Position numbers and translations under genes: made by a program. The notes beneath the pieces are model-generated. The model saw nothing but the letters and a program-made list of their open reading frames with translations, was not told where the DNA came from and made no database searches. Positions 63,369-64,000 of a stretch of 64,000 nucleotides of DNA are shown one piece after another. The DNA lies in assembly GCA_016212925.1 (NCBI GenBank), contig JACRDF010000052.1, positions 186,001 to 250,000 on the forward strand, given 5' to 3'. The stretch comes from Desulfomonile tiedjei (GTDB lineage Bacteria; Desulfobacterota; Desulfomonilia; Desulfomonilales; Desulfomonilaceae). How positions within the stretch are numbered: the stretch's first letter is position 1; each line of letters starts with the position of its first letter.

Positions 63369-64000
63369 ATTCACGCGTGGATGCAAGACGGGTCACAGAA
63401 CTCTTTGCAGCGAACAGTTCTCAGTAAGAATGGAACCAGCAATCTACTCGGACTGTGGCACGGGCACAGCATAGAGGCTGTCAACAAGGTTACAGATCGT
63501 GCCGAATTGTAGGACGAATTCCCCTCATCCTGTCCTTCTCCCGGAGGGAGAAGGGACTCCAAAGCGGTCCCTAACAGCCCCCTCTCCCTCTGGGAGAGGG
63601 TTGGGGTGAGGGCGGCACAACGGGGAGATGGGTGTGAGGCGAGCTGTGCTCGCCGTCATAGAACTCGCCTGGCCGGCATGCCCTCCCTGCGGATTGATAC
63701 CAGTTCGCTTTCAAACGGCGCAGACCACCTTGGATCAAAAACAGCACTGACCTGGTTCCCAGGTCAGTGGCACCCAACAGCCAATCAATATCGGCCCAGG
63801 GGTGCCACGGACCTGGGCTTTGGCAGGTCCGTGTCTGATTCACCTGAATATTCATTGTTTGACGGCACAGTGGTATGAGTCAAAAACTGCTGCACAGACG
63901 TTGCCGAAACAGCACCCCAGGAGTTTCAAAATCCCCCGGCGTCGGGAAAATATCACGGGTTCCCACATCAAACGTAGTTTGTAGGGCGAGCCGTGCCCGC
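63369..64000. other. distal intergenic region with repeats, no gene
   Basis: About 630 bases to the window edge; only repeat elements and short non-coding frames. The last 20 bases resemble the gccgtgcccgc repeat near 10880-10930. Confidence 0.5.
63521..63612. repeat. composite palindromic element with two internal hairpins
   Basis: Outer arms cccctcatcctgtcc and ggttggggtgagggc are imperfectly complementary; inside are the hairpins ccttctcccggagggagaagg and ccctctccctctgggagaggg. Layout matches the elements at 7935-8013 and 17570-17750. Confidence 0.75.

Noticed and set aside
63369-64000. Possible gene at the right edge
   Set aside because: Only short frames crossing repeats; no ribosome site or domain.
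1-64000. CRISPR array, prophage or insertion sequence
   Set aside because: No regular repeat-spacer pattern, no transposase, integrase or phage structural protein seen in any frame.

Overview
The window looks like chromosomal DNA from a strictly anaerobic, moderately GC-rich Gram-negative bacterium, most likely a deltaproteobacterium (Desulfobacterota, Syntrophobacterales or Desulfomonile-like). The lineage is an inference from gene content: a soluble FrhB-type ferredoxin/F420 oxidoreductase beside glycolate-oxidase-type subunits, an orphan HypB, a short anaerobe-type ThiC, a DUF5619 (AF1514-like) protein, an inverted hydroxyacyl-CoA dehydrogenase/enoyl-CoA hydratase fusion, abundant PAS histidine kinases and palindromic intergenic repeats. 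Outer-membrane barrels and a Wza-type lipoprotein show that it is diderm. I see no rRNA, tRNA, CRISPR array, transposase or phage gene.

Layout. 1-2.9 kb: the end of a polysaccharide-export operon (Wzc/GumC-like coiled coil, an outer-membrane barrel, a Wza-like lipoprotein). 2.9-5.2 kb: two exported ankyrin-repeat proteins separated by hairpin repeats. 5.4-10.6 kb: a complete branched-chain-amino-acid-type ABC importer, livK-H-M-G-F. 11.3-17.1 kb: a gene row running PAS kinase, FrhB-like protein, GlcD-like flavoprotein, GlcF-like iron-sulfur protein. 18.1-20.4 kb: a second, hybrid, PAS kinase beyond 1 kb of repeats. 21-24 kb: an HTH/PilZ-like protein, an alanine-glyoxylate-type aminotransferase and a metallo-beta-lactamase-fold hydrolase. 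24-29.4 kb: a YbbAP-like ABC exporter, an unknown exported protein, HypB and a Cys-cluster protein. 29.7-30.6 kb: an HsdR remnant and a HicBA toxin-antitoxin pair.

30.6-39.7 kb is mostly housekeeping: ApgM-like phosphoglycerate mutase, a GT2 glycosyltransferase, yggT/yggU, HU, a ferredoxin, a GT-C membrane glycosyltransferase, miaA-hfq. 39.8-42 kb: a Cache/PAS membrane histidine kinase. 42.4-44.9 kb: three cytosolic repeat proteins in one row (two ankyrin paralogues and an eight-repeat PQQ-type propeller). 45.4-46.4 kb: a radical SAM protein. 47-54 kb: two tandem paralogous membrane-TPR proteins (TMTC-like) followed by two tandem paralogous outer-membrane barrels with duplicated promoters. 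54.3-61.3 kb: the dehydrogenase/hydratase fusion, a nitroreductase and a succinate dehydrogenase/fumarate reductase operon in the order A-C-D-B. 61.5-63.4 kb: the AF1514-like protein and a ThiC-family enzyme.

Working together: the importer, the glycolate/lactate-type oxidase module and the aminotransferase suggest use of amino acids and 2-hydroxy acids; the hydratase/dehydrogenase fusion and the Sdh/Frd complex suggest acyl-CoA oxidation with membrane electron transfer. The most unusual content is the set of repeat-protein cassettes (four ankyrin proteins, one propeller, two TPR membrane proteins), the duplicated membrane-TPR/barrel region, and a dense set of composite palindromic elements. 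One of these lies between 28-29 bp direct repeats at the very end of the glcF-like gene.
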